DNA of 64,000 bases from Phlyctochytrium arcticum (Eukaryota; Chytridiomycota; Chytridiomycetes; Chytridiales; Chytridiaceae). Numbering within the stretch: the stretch's first letter is position 1; every line of letters begins with the position of its first letter. The notes under the pieces are model-generated. The model was given only the letters and a program-made list of their open reading frames with translations, ran no database searches and had not been told where the DNA came from. Both the position numbers and the translations under genes were made by a program. The stretch covers positions 1-64,000 of the forward strand of contig JAHLKI010000023.1 in the NCBI GenBank assembly GCA_025602905.1, given 5' to 3'. Positions 14,401-22,441 of the stretch are shown here, piece by piece.

Positions 14401-14493
14401 CATCCTCACCCCCATACGCGGACGCCATCTCTACCGCTACCGCAAACGTTTGGGGAACCCAAGGCGGGTGAATCGGTCAATTTGATGGATTAG
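11422..14493 (+). CDS. WNK-type serine/threonine kinase with OSR1-C-like domain
   Basis: Single-exon gene of 1023 residues. I start it at the ATG at 11422; the frame stays open upstream but without a better ATG. The kinase domain spans about residues 50-315. It has the WNK hallmark: the usual subdomain II lysine is Asn77 (EVAWNQ), and a lysine sits in the glycine loop instead (Lys60, GAYKIVYK). HRD aspartate is Asp178, and the magnesium motif is DLG (Asp197), the leucine variant that binds chloride in animal WNKs. The activation loop contains SSVLGTPEFMAPE. An OSR1_C/CCT-like domain follows at about residues 427-525 (FEIFRR ... IKFPFSP). The remaining 500 residues are low-complexity Ser/Pro/Gln, with a Gln run near 14168-14203 and proline-rich motifs. 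In animals WNKs control ion transport and volume through SPAK/OSR1 kinases; that role is extrapolated here. Long opposite-strand open frames in the tail are composition artefacts. Confidence 0.93.
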   Translation: MAQPRERIPPPRLSANHRAGAELQHQDDDDDEDDEHRVIETDPSGRFERYAQCLGQGAYKIVYKAFDTEEGVEVAWNQLRLDTTQRREAQRLLSEIQILESLRNDHIINFFHSWISRNRDGKDNIYFITELMTSGTLKNYLRKSKGAVKPKVLKSWARQILAGLHYLHTRSPPIIHRDLKCENIFVNGNNGQAKIGDLGLAVVKNREHVSSVLGTPEFMAPELYDEKYDEKVDIYAYGLVILEIVTKEYPYSECSNQAQIYKKVSSGIKPRSLERVLDEETRAFIEMCIEFDPTRRPPAEHLLSHPFLVPSTSISANASMTDLSPASEQMSVGRDVSIPSRSLIPYESASYSAPPPVFMLGGDSSRPSSSSFEAPVTGDSGFQDAAILTVGSARNSPPPPMIAMTRTASTVSSATSKAAEPVVVDAEHHTFEIFRRGLSPNTSTHTVGTVCSVEIIERLQDSQVQVKMIYTRPGRPSQEIKFPFSPLQDTPMEVIEEMVGEGIVDGADAGLAVERLENAVRIDFSVASSASESGSSMEMKRHQGAPAISSPPRSGQYPTSAQVAVAISQASAATFPRSRSHSGLDANAPQLQNLVPPLSVSSQSNPAAGIQRHNTHPRNASRAASPGPTRSTSDVNISGRSSPRIPNTPPAEVKRHIIPARTSSSVVASFTSNQPSPANFSIPSSSPNISIPTGHSRAPSVSPQPSRRPSVEMSRGSPPISSSVPNAATMVGLDRRMVNMTAPAAATARSVSASQPAMDWNPPPITQTSSSYTPAMYTSPSSTTNPGTPHLSSVPSSSALAPPRLELLSVDPHRSLSGLGLTLPIIPDSPVTPVPILSKQDPTLQKRLTDLQERSLAGLGTLAVNNSSTALFVPLAFGGSSSASSASLLGPTKSSGMGGAGSGGGVLHRAPSLGSLQQSQKQQQQQQSTNTSTSMTTSANPNKSPSWSHPSNPPSTPIRPYVSQPQQTQQQPPLKTQSLGRSPPPPSRPPFPAHPHPHTRTPSLPLPQTFGEPKAGESVNLMD

Positions 14494-15060
14494 ATTTTTG
14501 TGTGTTTTTTTTAGCTTTAGTCTTGCTTTTTCTTTTTTTCTTTTCGTTTTATGTTTTATGTTTTTATAAACTGTGACCCCCTCCACCCTTTTGTGTGTTT
14601 TTATACTCTGTTTTTTTAAAGATAAATGATACTTGCTACTCGCACTATTATGATTTCACATACAGACAACGTGGTGTTTTTGGGGCGTGGGAAGATCCGG
14701 GGAAGATGGGGAACAAACGGTGGAGGGACGTTGCGGGGTCAAAAAAAGATAACTGATATCGAGGACCTAGGGAGGTAGAAGGGTAGGCTTCGGATGGTGA
14801 CATGTACTTGTATTAATGAATCTAGTACCAAAGAGTATTGTTCGGGTATAACCTATGTATGATGATGAATTTCGGGTGGTCAGCCAGGAGCGCTGAGAGT
14901 GGAAGCTAGTAAAGTGGGAGAGGCACGGAGTATTAAGGGTAGTTGTCGCGATGGGGAACTCAGTAAGGGGAGGGATAGGCACGGAGTAATAGGGGTAGTT
15001 GTCGCGATGGGGAACTCAGTAAGGGGAGGGATACGCTTGACGGTGAGACATGATGAGAGT
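14494..15060. other. WNK 3' region with T-rich tract
   Basis: The 3' flank of the kinase gene is strongly T-rich at 14494-14620, consistent with a fungal 3' UTR and polyadenylation region. No gene is visible before the SAQF relics start. Confidence 0.5.
14922..15033. repeat. 56-bp tandem duplication (two copies)
   Basis: Units at 14922-14977 and 14978-15033 are nearly identical (each begins GGCACGGAGTA and ends GGGAGGGATA, with a small difference after the first ten bases). They lie at the downstream end of a decayed SAQF copy read on the minus strand. Confidence 0.85.
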
Positions 15061-15160
15061 TTGGAGATACTCGAATCCCTCCGTCCAATCCGTGGTATAG
15101 TTGGCTGCGCAATTGAAATATTGCACTGGTTGGTACCATCGGTACTTAGAGTTTGCAATA
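15034..15160 (-). pseudogene. SAQF-family relic 1
   Basis: On the minus strand the stretch 15101-15138 encodes VPTSAIFQLRSQ, matching the family core (V/I)PTSAQFxLxxQ seen in the full-length gene at 50505-52754. Only this short piece is recognisable; the sequence after it diverges into the 56-bp tandem repeat. It is a fragment without a credible start or stop of its own. Function of the family is unknown. Confidence 0.6.
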
Positions 15161-15590
15161 CATGTCCCAAAGCTCATTGTTGTCGGGATTGGGTGGTGGT
15201 GGGGATGATGGTGCGTTCATGGGGCAAAGGGAGATGAGAGACTTTGCGACCATGATAGGGGGTAGTGGATGCCAGTATAATATGTCCCGGCCTGACGCTC
15301 CGCACAAATGGAATTGTGCTTTGACAGGTACTTCGGCTGCAATCGCAAAGGTCGTGGTAGACACGATCTCGGGGTTTTTGGTAATGGTATCGGTGCTGAA
15401 CACACGCCAGCCAGTGGCATAGCCGACAAAAACATCTTCCGCCGGAGCTTGCCGGATCCTATCGACGCCTCGCTTCTCGTCGGTCTCTCCCCCTCTTCCC
15501 ACTTGAAAAGGTACGGATGCGATTGTCGCAAGATTCCATTCGATTTGGCCTGGTTATCAGATGGTATTTTGAAATTACGGGGTGGGGGTA
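15146..15590 (-). pseudogene. SAQF-family relic 2, frameshifted
   Basis: Minus-strand copy closely resembling the short intact member at 17684-18145. Its first part (ILRQSHPYLF, then GKLRRKMFLSA, about 15420-15570) is in one frame and its second part (EIVST, then KAQFHL ... ILYWHPLPPIM and a terminal NNELWDMYC) is in another, so one frameshift lies near 15370-15430. The core motif is at 15250-15330. Stop codon follows CKL near 15146. Probably a decayed gene, since the intact paralogue shows both parts in one frame. Confidence 0.7.
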
Positions 15591-15726
15591 GAGGGGGAGG
15601 TCTATATTCAATCCCCCCGCCTGACTGGCTGCGCAATTGAAATTGTGCGCTGGTTGGTACGATGGTGATTTCGTAGTTGGCCCCTTGCTGTAAAACTTTC
15701 AGAGCACCCCCTGTCCTCATCGTCAA
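15590..15726 (-). pseudogene. SAQF-family relic 3 (core fragment)
   Basis: Minus-strand fragment encoding IVPTSAQFQLRSQSGGGIEYR followed by a proline run. It is read in the same frame as the start of relic 2, so it may be the C-terminal core of one decayed copy fused to the body of the next. Core at 15590-15660. Confidence 0.6.
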
Positions 15727-15739
15727 AATCGGATGATGG

Positions 15740-16060
15740 CTGCGAGGGAATCCTGGCGGGAAAATATATAGTGGGCCGGTCTGTCATGATCGGGGCTTCC
15801 GGAGGCCTCCGTACAATCCCCCAGTCTGACTGGCCATGCAATTGAAATTGTGCGCTGGCTGTCGAAAGGTTCAAAAGGCTTGATTGAGACAAACTTCGTC
15901 CCATCGTAGTTACATGAGTGTTGACCGTCGTCCCGCTCACACGCCGGTGATATCGCCGCATCTTCCGCCGCAGCTTGACGGCTGCTTTGGCGACCTTAGT
16001 CTCCTTGGGCTTCTCCGCCCTCATTCTAATATGGATATGATTGGCATTTTGTTGCTTCAA
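15740..16060 (-). pseudogene. SAQF-family relic 4
   Basis: Minus-strand fragment carrying a basic stretch (VKLRRKMRRYHRR) and then the core ASAQFQLHGQ ... RRPPEAPIM at 15785-15862. It has no in-frame ATG near the beginning of the recognisable part, and the frame runs into a stop soon after the core. This is the same two-part order (basic KLRR block, then core) as in relic 2 and in the intact short member. Confidence 0.6.
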
Positions 16061-17683
16061 GAAAAGCTCTCATCACAACGTTTCCCCTCCCTTGTAGAGC
16101 ATTTCTGTTCTAGATCCCTATCTTGGTTGTTGAAAAGCAAAGTGCCAGTGATCGTGTCGCATAAGTCACATCTACAGGTGTAGGGGAAAGAAAAAGACCC
16201 TCCGCCGCTTGCTGCTGTCGTTGTACTCGTTTGGATCTGTGGGAAGAACATCCCTCTTGCGTTGAGTTATGGGCTGAAGTGCTGGTGGCGTGGTTGGCGT
16301 CGCAGAGGCGGAAGATTTGATTATTGTTTGTCGAATCTCCCTTCCCACTGTGCTCCCAATTCCGGCAACCTCATTTTCATTTTCATCACATCCCTCCAGG
16401 TTTCATTTGGCCGGCTGCCGGTATACAATGTCCCACTTGCCCCATATCACAAATCGCGAGCCAAGTATACAAAGTTGGCAGCTGGACAATCAGAGTAAGT
16501 TCGTACGCCATGGTACAGTCAGTCGTAAAATGAATATGTACCTCTCGCGTACTAGCCAATCGTTCGAATATTCTCCTCTCTTGCCGTTGGATTCTGGTTT
16601 ACTTGCCGTCAAAACGCGTCGCGCCAACTGCGCCAAACCGATTACGTAAGTCGGAGCTTGAACCTAATTTCTGCGTGATGCTTTGGGTGAGACTATCGTT
16701 TCCCCACCAAAGCACTACATATCATATGGGCCTTATGCTATCACTACGGTATTATCATGGCCACAAGGAGCTGGAGGACATATATCATCGCTTTCTTTCA
16801 ATGTAAGGGAACAGCACTCGATGCATCATATGGAAAAAGAGGTAATTTCAAATTGAAAAAGACAAAGCAAGACAAAAGCCGACACAGTAAACATGAGAGT
16901 AAAGGATACAAAAAAATCTGATGGATGAGAATGAACCGGGCAATGCGAAGATTGGAAATGGTGGAATGGTTGGATAGATGCTATAGGATAGCGAAATCGA
17001 GGCCAAGACGGGAATCAGAATAGATTTGCCTTCACTTTCAATCCTACCCATTTCAGCGGTACCAGCCATGCCGTGCCGAAGACAAGCCTTCAAAGACCAG
17101 AGCCATAAATCGCGTTGAAGACGTACTGAAAGCGAGGGCTGCCTAATCCCGCCAAACTACGTTCTTGAAAACCGGTGGAGGGTCTTGTCTTGTCTTGGAA
17201 GGATGGACGTGATGAGGGCTGTGTGAATAAGGACGAGCCGCTGACCAATTTGATATGGAAATTTGCTGTCGTCTCTGAAAACGTCGTAGATTTGAGGCCA
17301 TTCAGAGCATTGCGCGGGTTGTACTAGGGGTAAACGTTGTTTCCTTTGGAGGTTGGAGTCTAGTTTGTGACGGTTCCTTGGATGGCGGATTGACAGAAGC
17401 CGGGAGAGCCAGCGAATTTTGTTCTAGAAGTAGATTAGACCGAAGCAGTAGATGGAAATGCCGATTCAGACTACGCACTTTGTGTCGGGTCAGTAGGGAG
17501 AGTGTCTAAGTTGCCTTTGAAGAAGGAGTAGCGGGAGCCGAGGTTAGATTACCAAATGAAGTCTGTACGTGGATTTGCAGTTGAGGAAGGGGGGCCGTAA
17601 CCATCTAGGAAATGGCACCTGAGTTTGATTAGTTTTATGAGTTGCAGTACGTTTCCCGGTCCCATACCTTCGCTTCATAGCAT
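16061..17683. other. Gene-poor region between SAQF copies
   Basis: I find no convincing gene on either strand in these 1.6 kb. A minus-strand stretch at 16060-16250, rich in serine and threonine, may be upstream remains of relic 4, but nothing identifiable is conserved. Confidence 0.45.
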
Positions 17684-18145
17684 TCAATGAGAAAGTGTTG
17701 AGGGAGAGGGGTCAGTGCAAAACATTTCCCAAAGCTCATCGTTGCTGGGATCGGATGGTGGTGTTGATGGTGGGGGTGGTGCGCTGATGGAAGGAAGGGA
17801 GAGCGGAGATCTTGCAACAATGATAGGGGATAGTGGATGCCAGTAAACTATGCCCCGGCCTAGGGTTACGCACAAACGAAATTGCGCTTTGGCAGGTACT
17901 TCAACGGCACTCACAAGGGTCTTGGTAGACACGATCTCCGGCCCTTCGTAGTTGTACGAGTGCTGAGCAGCCGCCGGCTCACAAGCAGGTGCGAGTGCCG
18001 ACAAAAACATTCTCCGCCGAAGCTTGCCAGCTGCCCTGGAAGCTACCATGGATGCCTGGCTTCTGATCGGCCCTTTTCCGTTGAAAAGATAAGGATGCGA
18101 TCTTCGCAAGATGTTGTTCGGTGTGTTTTGATCGTACGCTGGCAT
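17684..18145 (-). CDS. Short SAQF-family protein, apparently intact
   Basis: Open frame of 153 codons from an ATG at 18145 (MPAYDQ) to a stop at 17684. Order of elements: ILRRSHPYLF, basic GKLRRRMFLSA, an alanine/proline linker, NYEGPEIVST, the core KAQFRL ... GRGIVYWHPLSPI at 17815-17900, LSLPS, a proline tract, and a terminal NDELWEMFC. The last element corresponds to W-x-M-x-C in the long member at 50505-52754 (residues 364-368). No signal peptide or membrane segment. The start could lie in a lost upstream exon, and the gene may be a truncated copy that happens to stay open. Function unknown. Confidence 0.55.
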   Translation of the reverse strand: MPAYDQNTPNNILRRSHPYLFNGKGPIRSQASMVASRAAGKLRRRMFLSALAPACEPAAAQHSYNYEGPEIVSTKTLVSAVEVPAKAQFRLCVTLGRGIVYWHPLSPIIVARSPLSLPSISAPPPPSTPPSDPSNDELWEMFCTDPSPSTLSH

Positions 18146-19100
18146 TTTGGAAGCTAAAGAACTCAACGTCCAAAAATCTCCTTCCTGGTTTAAAATAACA
18201 TTTCTGCCTTACGCTATCTGGGTGTCTCTCCAGATCCTCATATTGAAATTCCCCGGCATCTACGTATTTTTATTTCCGCGATGAATATTCTTTTGGGTGG
18301 CATCATCAGGGTCCCAATGTTTGTGTCGGCAAAAAACCATGTCATGGATATATTTCCTCGTAAATTTTCTCATAGCACAGTACTTCAATATCAAATTCAA
18401 GCTCCCCAGTTTGTGAACACCCTGTCTTCGAAAAAGTTGCTACCCAGCTTAATGCCAGATTGCAATAAAGATTGATTTATTCTTCTTTGATGTACCGTCA
18501 ATGAATGATGGGGGCCTCCCATGGTACCGTTTTTCTGCGGGTCTGCCGGGTAAACTTTTACAGATGGAAATCTGTTCATTCTTAAGGCCGCATCCGTGCC
18601 CATTGGATTGAACATCCGAATGCGTTTTTGCATCTGCTTTTTTGTGTAGTTAAATGTTATGGTAAAGTGCAAGCGCCGAATCTCGTAAATTCTGGCTAAT
18701 GTTGTCTGGCAGCCAAAGGTGGCGATTGAGTACTTTATATTACGGTTCGTAAGTGCAATTTCAGGAAAACAAAAAAGTCAATCCTTTCGATTTGTTCACC
18801 TCCACACGCAGACGACGATGTATAAGGATATGAGTGTCTATGAAAACTATGAGACTCGGGAATTCAGGTTATTTTCCCCCCCGAAACGGCCCATCACAAC
18901 ACAGATAGTCATGCAATTTACGGATTTTGGACTTTCGTAGTATCTAACTGCAAAGTATCCGCAAGATCGTTCGCCATATTCGATTCTTCTGAAATTGTAC
19001 TAAAACAAATCGCGAGAGGGGCATCGAAAGTCATGCAGACCACAGAACCTTGAAAAATAATAAGTATGTAAGAATTACGGCTCGTAAGATATAGGCAGGT
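18146..19100. other. Gene-poor region
   Basis: Nothing recognisable. Only short AT-rich reading frames without codon structure are present. Confidence 0.5.
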
Positions 19101-19110
19101 ATGTGGAGAA

Positions 19111-20105
19111 CTATGAATCGTATGTTAAAGCTGGATACTGAGCTACAGCGGCAAAATAGGTTTGCGGTTTCCAACCCGTTGTGAATTTGGATGCTGCAAG
19201 TGCTGTCAAATTGCGGCCCACGGCTGCACTCAAAAAATGAATCGCTTCCCCAATGTTGATGTTTGCAGCTTGACCCCACTCCTTAAGGACGGTGCTGTGC
19301 GACTTTGGGTAATAGAGCGAGTAGTAGTTCCAGAACTTGGTCAGAAAGTGGAGATTCTTGCCATTGTCGAGCCAAAGTGCGTAAAAAAAGGAGAACCAGG
19401 AAGGTCCTGGTGCACTGCCCGAGGGCCTGTCCCATATTGTAAGTACATTTCGCTGGTCATACCACCGATCGCGAGAGACGATATCCCCAGTTTGATGGAA
19501 AAAGTCGTAGAGCGGAAGTTGGGAGACTCCGAACTCCTTCGTCCACAGCCAGGTTGTTCCCTCGTTGTTAAATGTCCCTTGTGTCATCACCTCGGAAATG
19601 GTGCTCATTTGACGCCCGATCATTTCCTTGACTTCTGGATTGGTTTTCGCGAAGGACGTCAGCTCAATCTTGATGAAATTTCTTTGGGCCCCGTCCTTTG
19701 TTTGATATCGAGTATTGGTGTTAGACCGAGTATTGCTCGGGTCCAAAAACGCATAGATGATCAGCGGCTTGGGGGCGCCGAAGTCTTCGCATTGGCGACC
19801 TCCAAAATCGCCAGTGGAACAGCACAACCTCCAAAGTTTTTGCGGTGATAAGCCCAGGCTTCCCGGACCCAGTCCTCCAACCAAACGTATTCGGAGATCG
19901 GACGGGCCAGCAAAGCAGCGTTATAATAGAAAGCAACATCATGGTAGCAACTGGCGCGCGTCAAAGAAAGATAGGAGCCATTGCCGCTAGTATACTGGAC
20001 ACTGACCGCGGTAGGGGCATCCGAATGACAGGCCTGAGCGGCGTAAACTGATTCGATAAGAAGAAGGCTCAAAAATGCTTGCACCAGCATGTTCTTCCCA
20101 GACAT
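19111..20105 (-). pseudogene. Secreted-family copy A, one frameshift
   Basis: Starts at ATG 20105 with an N-terminal signal peptide (MLVQAFLSLLL ... SVYAA, cleavage about residue 23). Conserved blocks follow: CYHDVAFYYNAALLARP, FGGCAVP, then after a one-frame shift near 19800-19815 CEDFGAPKPL, PLYDFFHQTGDIV, FLTKFWNYYSLYYPK, and GEAIHFLSAAVGRNLTA near the end. Stop near 19111. Copies B-D read continuously across the site of the shift, so this is a small deletion and not an intron. The layout recalls secreted proteins of bacteria and fungi that I remember with an HExxH zinc motif in the middle; here that position reads GRQMSTISE. The biological role is unknown. Expected intact length is about 325-335 residues. 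Confidence 0.8.
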
Positions 20106-20297
20106 TGTTATTTTCGACTTTGGGGAGACTTGGTGCTGAGCCTCTCTTTATCAGTGGAGAAGGGGGCCTCATGTTCCGGAACTTACATCAACAAGGGCTG
20201 GCGTGTGTAGTCAATGTTTGATCCTCTGGAAATAAAGAAACACTCACATTCCTTTCATCATATCCCCAAACAAACACTGGATTTCCTCATCCTTCTT

Positions 20298-20459
20298 CGA
20301 GCCGAGTTTAGCAGGTGTTGTCTTTTATCAAGCCGAGTTTACGGACTTTTACCTTGTTCTCTTATTTCAAGCTGAGTTTTACCTTTTCGAAGCTGGGTTT
20401 TGAGGGTATGTAACGCTGAGTTTTGAGGGTCACCTCTGAAATCCGGGAATACGTTCCCG
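20298..20459. promoter_or_regulatory. Motif array and inverted repeat upstream of copy A
   Basis: Five variants of (C/G)AAGCYGAGTTT(T) start at about 20298, 20329, 20368, 20389 and 20413, followed by CGGGAA-TACG-TTCCCG at 20444-20459, a perfect 6-bp inverted repeat with a 4-bp spacer. The block lies 190-355 bp upstream of the copy A start codon and is conserved in the same order upstream of copy B (22275-22434). A regulatory role is inferred from this conservation. Confidence 0.5.
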
Positions 20460-20469
20460 ATTGTTTGTT

Positions 20470-21140
20470 GATATGGCAATATACACATACTTACAATGCT
20501 CCCTTCAAGGGCGCCTGTATTTGCAACCTCCTAATGTTTTGTAAGTCCCTATTGACATTTCCAATTTCTAATTTATCTTTCCTCCGAAATCTAGGAATAT
20601 GGTCCACGAAAACGTCAACCACTGATATATGTTGTGAAATTATTGATTCAATGATACCCTCCAGCAATAGATCCTTGCTAGACTTGCCGCAATGTCGTAG
20701 TTGCACATGGAGTTGAAGAAATAAAACAACCGGGATAGCCCCGATACCTATATGAGATACATGAGTATGGGTGGATCAAAATTTCCATATATGTCGGAAA
20801 TCTACGATGAAGAATTCCTATTGAAGCAAGGGAAATATTGCACAGGCTTACAGACTCATTTACTACTGGTGAATTCCGATTAGAATCCTTTATCCCTGAT
20901 CTGAGTTATTTCCTTTCCTCGGCAACATAACGACATGCAACACAAAAAGGCATGCAATCTACGACTTTCTGACTTTCATGATAGTTAACTGCAACGTTTC
21001 TGCAATATCGTTCACCATATTCTAGTTTGATGATATTGCACTAGCACAAATCGCGGGAGGGCTATCAAAAGTTATGGAACAGCGAATCCATAATCAGGTA
21101 TGTAGAGAATGATGACTTGTTATGGGCTAACTTGTGGGAG
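20470..21140. other. Spacer between copies A and B
   Basis: No gene. The segment near 20590-20670 resembles 42750-42860 (upstream of copy C), and 20780-20830 resembles 40900-40950 (downstream of copy C), so this spacer belongs to the duplicated unit. Confidence 0.5.
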
Positions 21141-21142
21141 GA

Positions 21143-22095
21143 CTACGAATCGTAAGTTAAAGCTGGATATTGAGCCACAGCGTTCAAATAATTTAACGGT
21201 TTCCAACTCGTTGTGAATCGAGATGATGCATCTGTTGTCAAATTGCGGCCCATGGCTGCACTCAAGAAATGGCCTCCCCAATGTTGATGTTCCCAGCTTG
21301 ATTCCAGTAACCACCGGACGAATCGTATCCTTTCGGGTAGAAGAGCAAGTAGTAGTTCCAGAACTTTGAGAAGATTCTGGCCAGTTTCGAGCCAAAGACC
21401 GTGAAAAAATAAGAACCAAAGACTTGTTTTTCGCTGATTATACCACCGATCGCGAGAGACGATGTCCCCAGTTTGGTGGTAAAAATCGTAAAGCGGCATT
21501 TGAGAGTACCCGTTCGTCCTACTCCACACGTTGGATGTTCCCACCCACTCATTCAATGTCCCTTGGGTCATCGTCTCGGAGATAACGCTCATTTCTTGCC
21601 CGATTATATCCTTGATCGTACCGTCTGCAAAGGAAGTTGCTTCAATCTTGATATGATTTCTTCTGCCGTCGTCCATTTGATGAAATCGAGTTTTGGCCGC
21701 AGAACGAGAATCGGATTTGGTCAAAAACAGAAAGAGGATCAACGGTTTAGGGGCGCCAAAGTTCTCGCAGAGGGCACCACCACTCGCGGCGACATTAACA
21801 CGGGGAACAGCACAACCTCCATAGTGTTTGAGGTGATAAGCCCAGAGTTGCCGAGCCCAGGGCACCAAGCATATTCGGATTTCGGACGGGCGAGCAAAGC
21901 ATCGTTGTAGTAGAAAGCAACATCATGGTAGCAAGTAGCCCGCTCGATTGTGACAAATGAGCCATTGACGATGGCGTACTGGATCGTGGCTATTTTGGCA
22001 TCGGGATGGCAAGCCTCAGCTGCGTAAACTGATTCGAGAAGAAGGCTCAAAAATGCTTGAACCAGCATGTTCTTGCCAGATATAATCATTTTCAT
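21143..22095 (-). pseudogene. Secreted-family copy B, three frameshifts
   Basis: Start ATG 22095, signal peptide as in copy A. Shared blocks: EACHPDA, ATCYHDVAFYYNDALLARPKSEY, GGCAVPR, CENFGAPKPL, PLYDFYHQTGDIVSRDRWYN, and a C-terminal HFLSAAMGRNLTT. The frame changes after SEYAW (about 21870; a few bases missing compared with copy D), again near 21360-21370 before KFWNYY, and back near 21270 after NIGEA. The zinc-site position reads GQEMSVISE. Direct tandem duplicate of copy A, including upstream sequence; about 2 kb unit spacing. Confidence 0.82.
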
Positions 22096-22274
22096 CTTCG
22101 GAGAGTCTTGGTGCAGGGCACCCCTTTATCAATTGTGAAGGGCCCCATTTTCCGGACTCTATATCAACAGAGGCTGGGCGGGTGTATTCAATGTTCGATC
22201 CTTTGGAACTAATCGGACACTCTGGTTCCTTCCGTCATACCCTCAACCAAACATTGGACTTCCTCATCTTTTTT

Positions 22275-22434
22275 CGAGCTAAGTTGAACAGGTGATGCCT
22301 TTTCCAAGCCGAGTTTATGGACTTTACCATTGTTGTCTTGTTTCAAGCTGAGTTTTACCTATTCCAAGCTGGGTTTTGAGGGTTCATTCGCTGAGATTTG
22401 AGGGCCTTGTCTGAAATCCGGGAATACGTTCCCG
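22275..22434. promoter_or_regulatory. Motif array and inverted repeat upstream of copy B
   Basis: Variants of the AAGCYGAGTTT motif start at about 22275, 22305, 22344, 22365 and 22389. The inverted repeat CGGGAA-TACG-TTCCCG is at 22419-22434, identical in copy A. It lies 180-340 bp upstream of the start codon of copy B. Confidence 0.5.
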
Positions 22435-22441
22435 ATTATTT

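Noticed and set aside
14922..15033. Minisatellite of functional interest
   Set aside because: Only two units, in a decayed gene region.
20298..20425. CRISPR-like array
   Set aside because: The repeats are short, variable and irregularly spaced, and the genome is eukaryotic.
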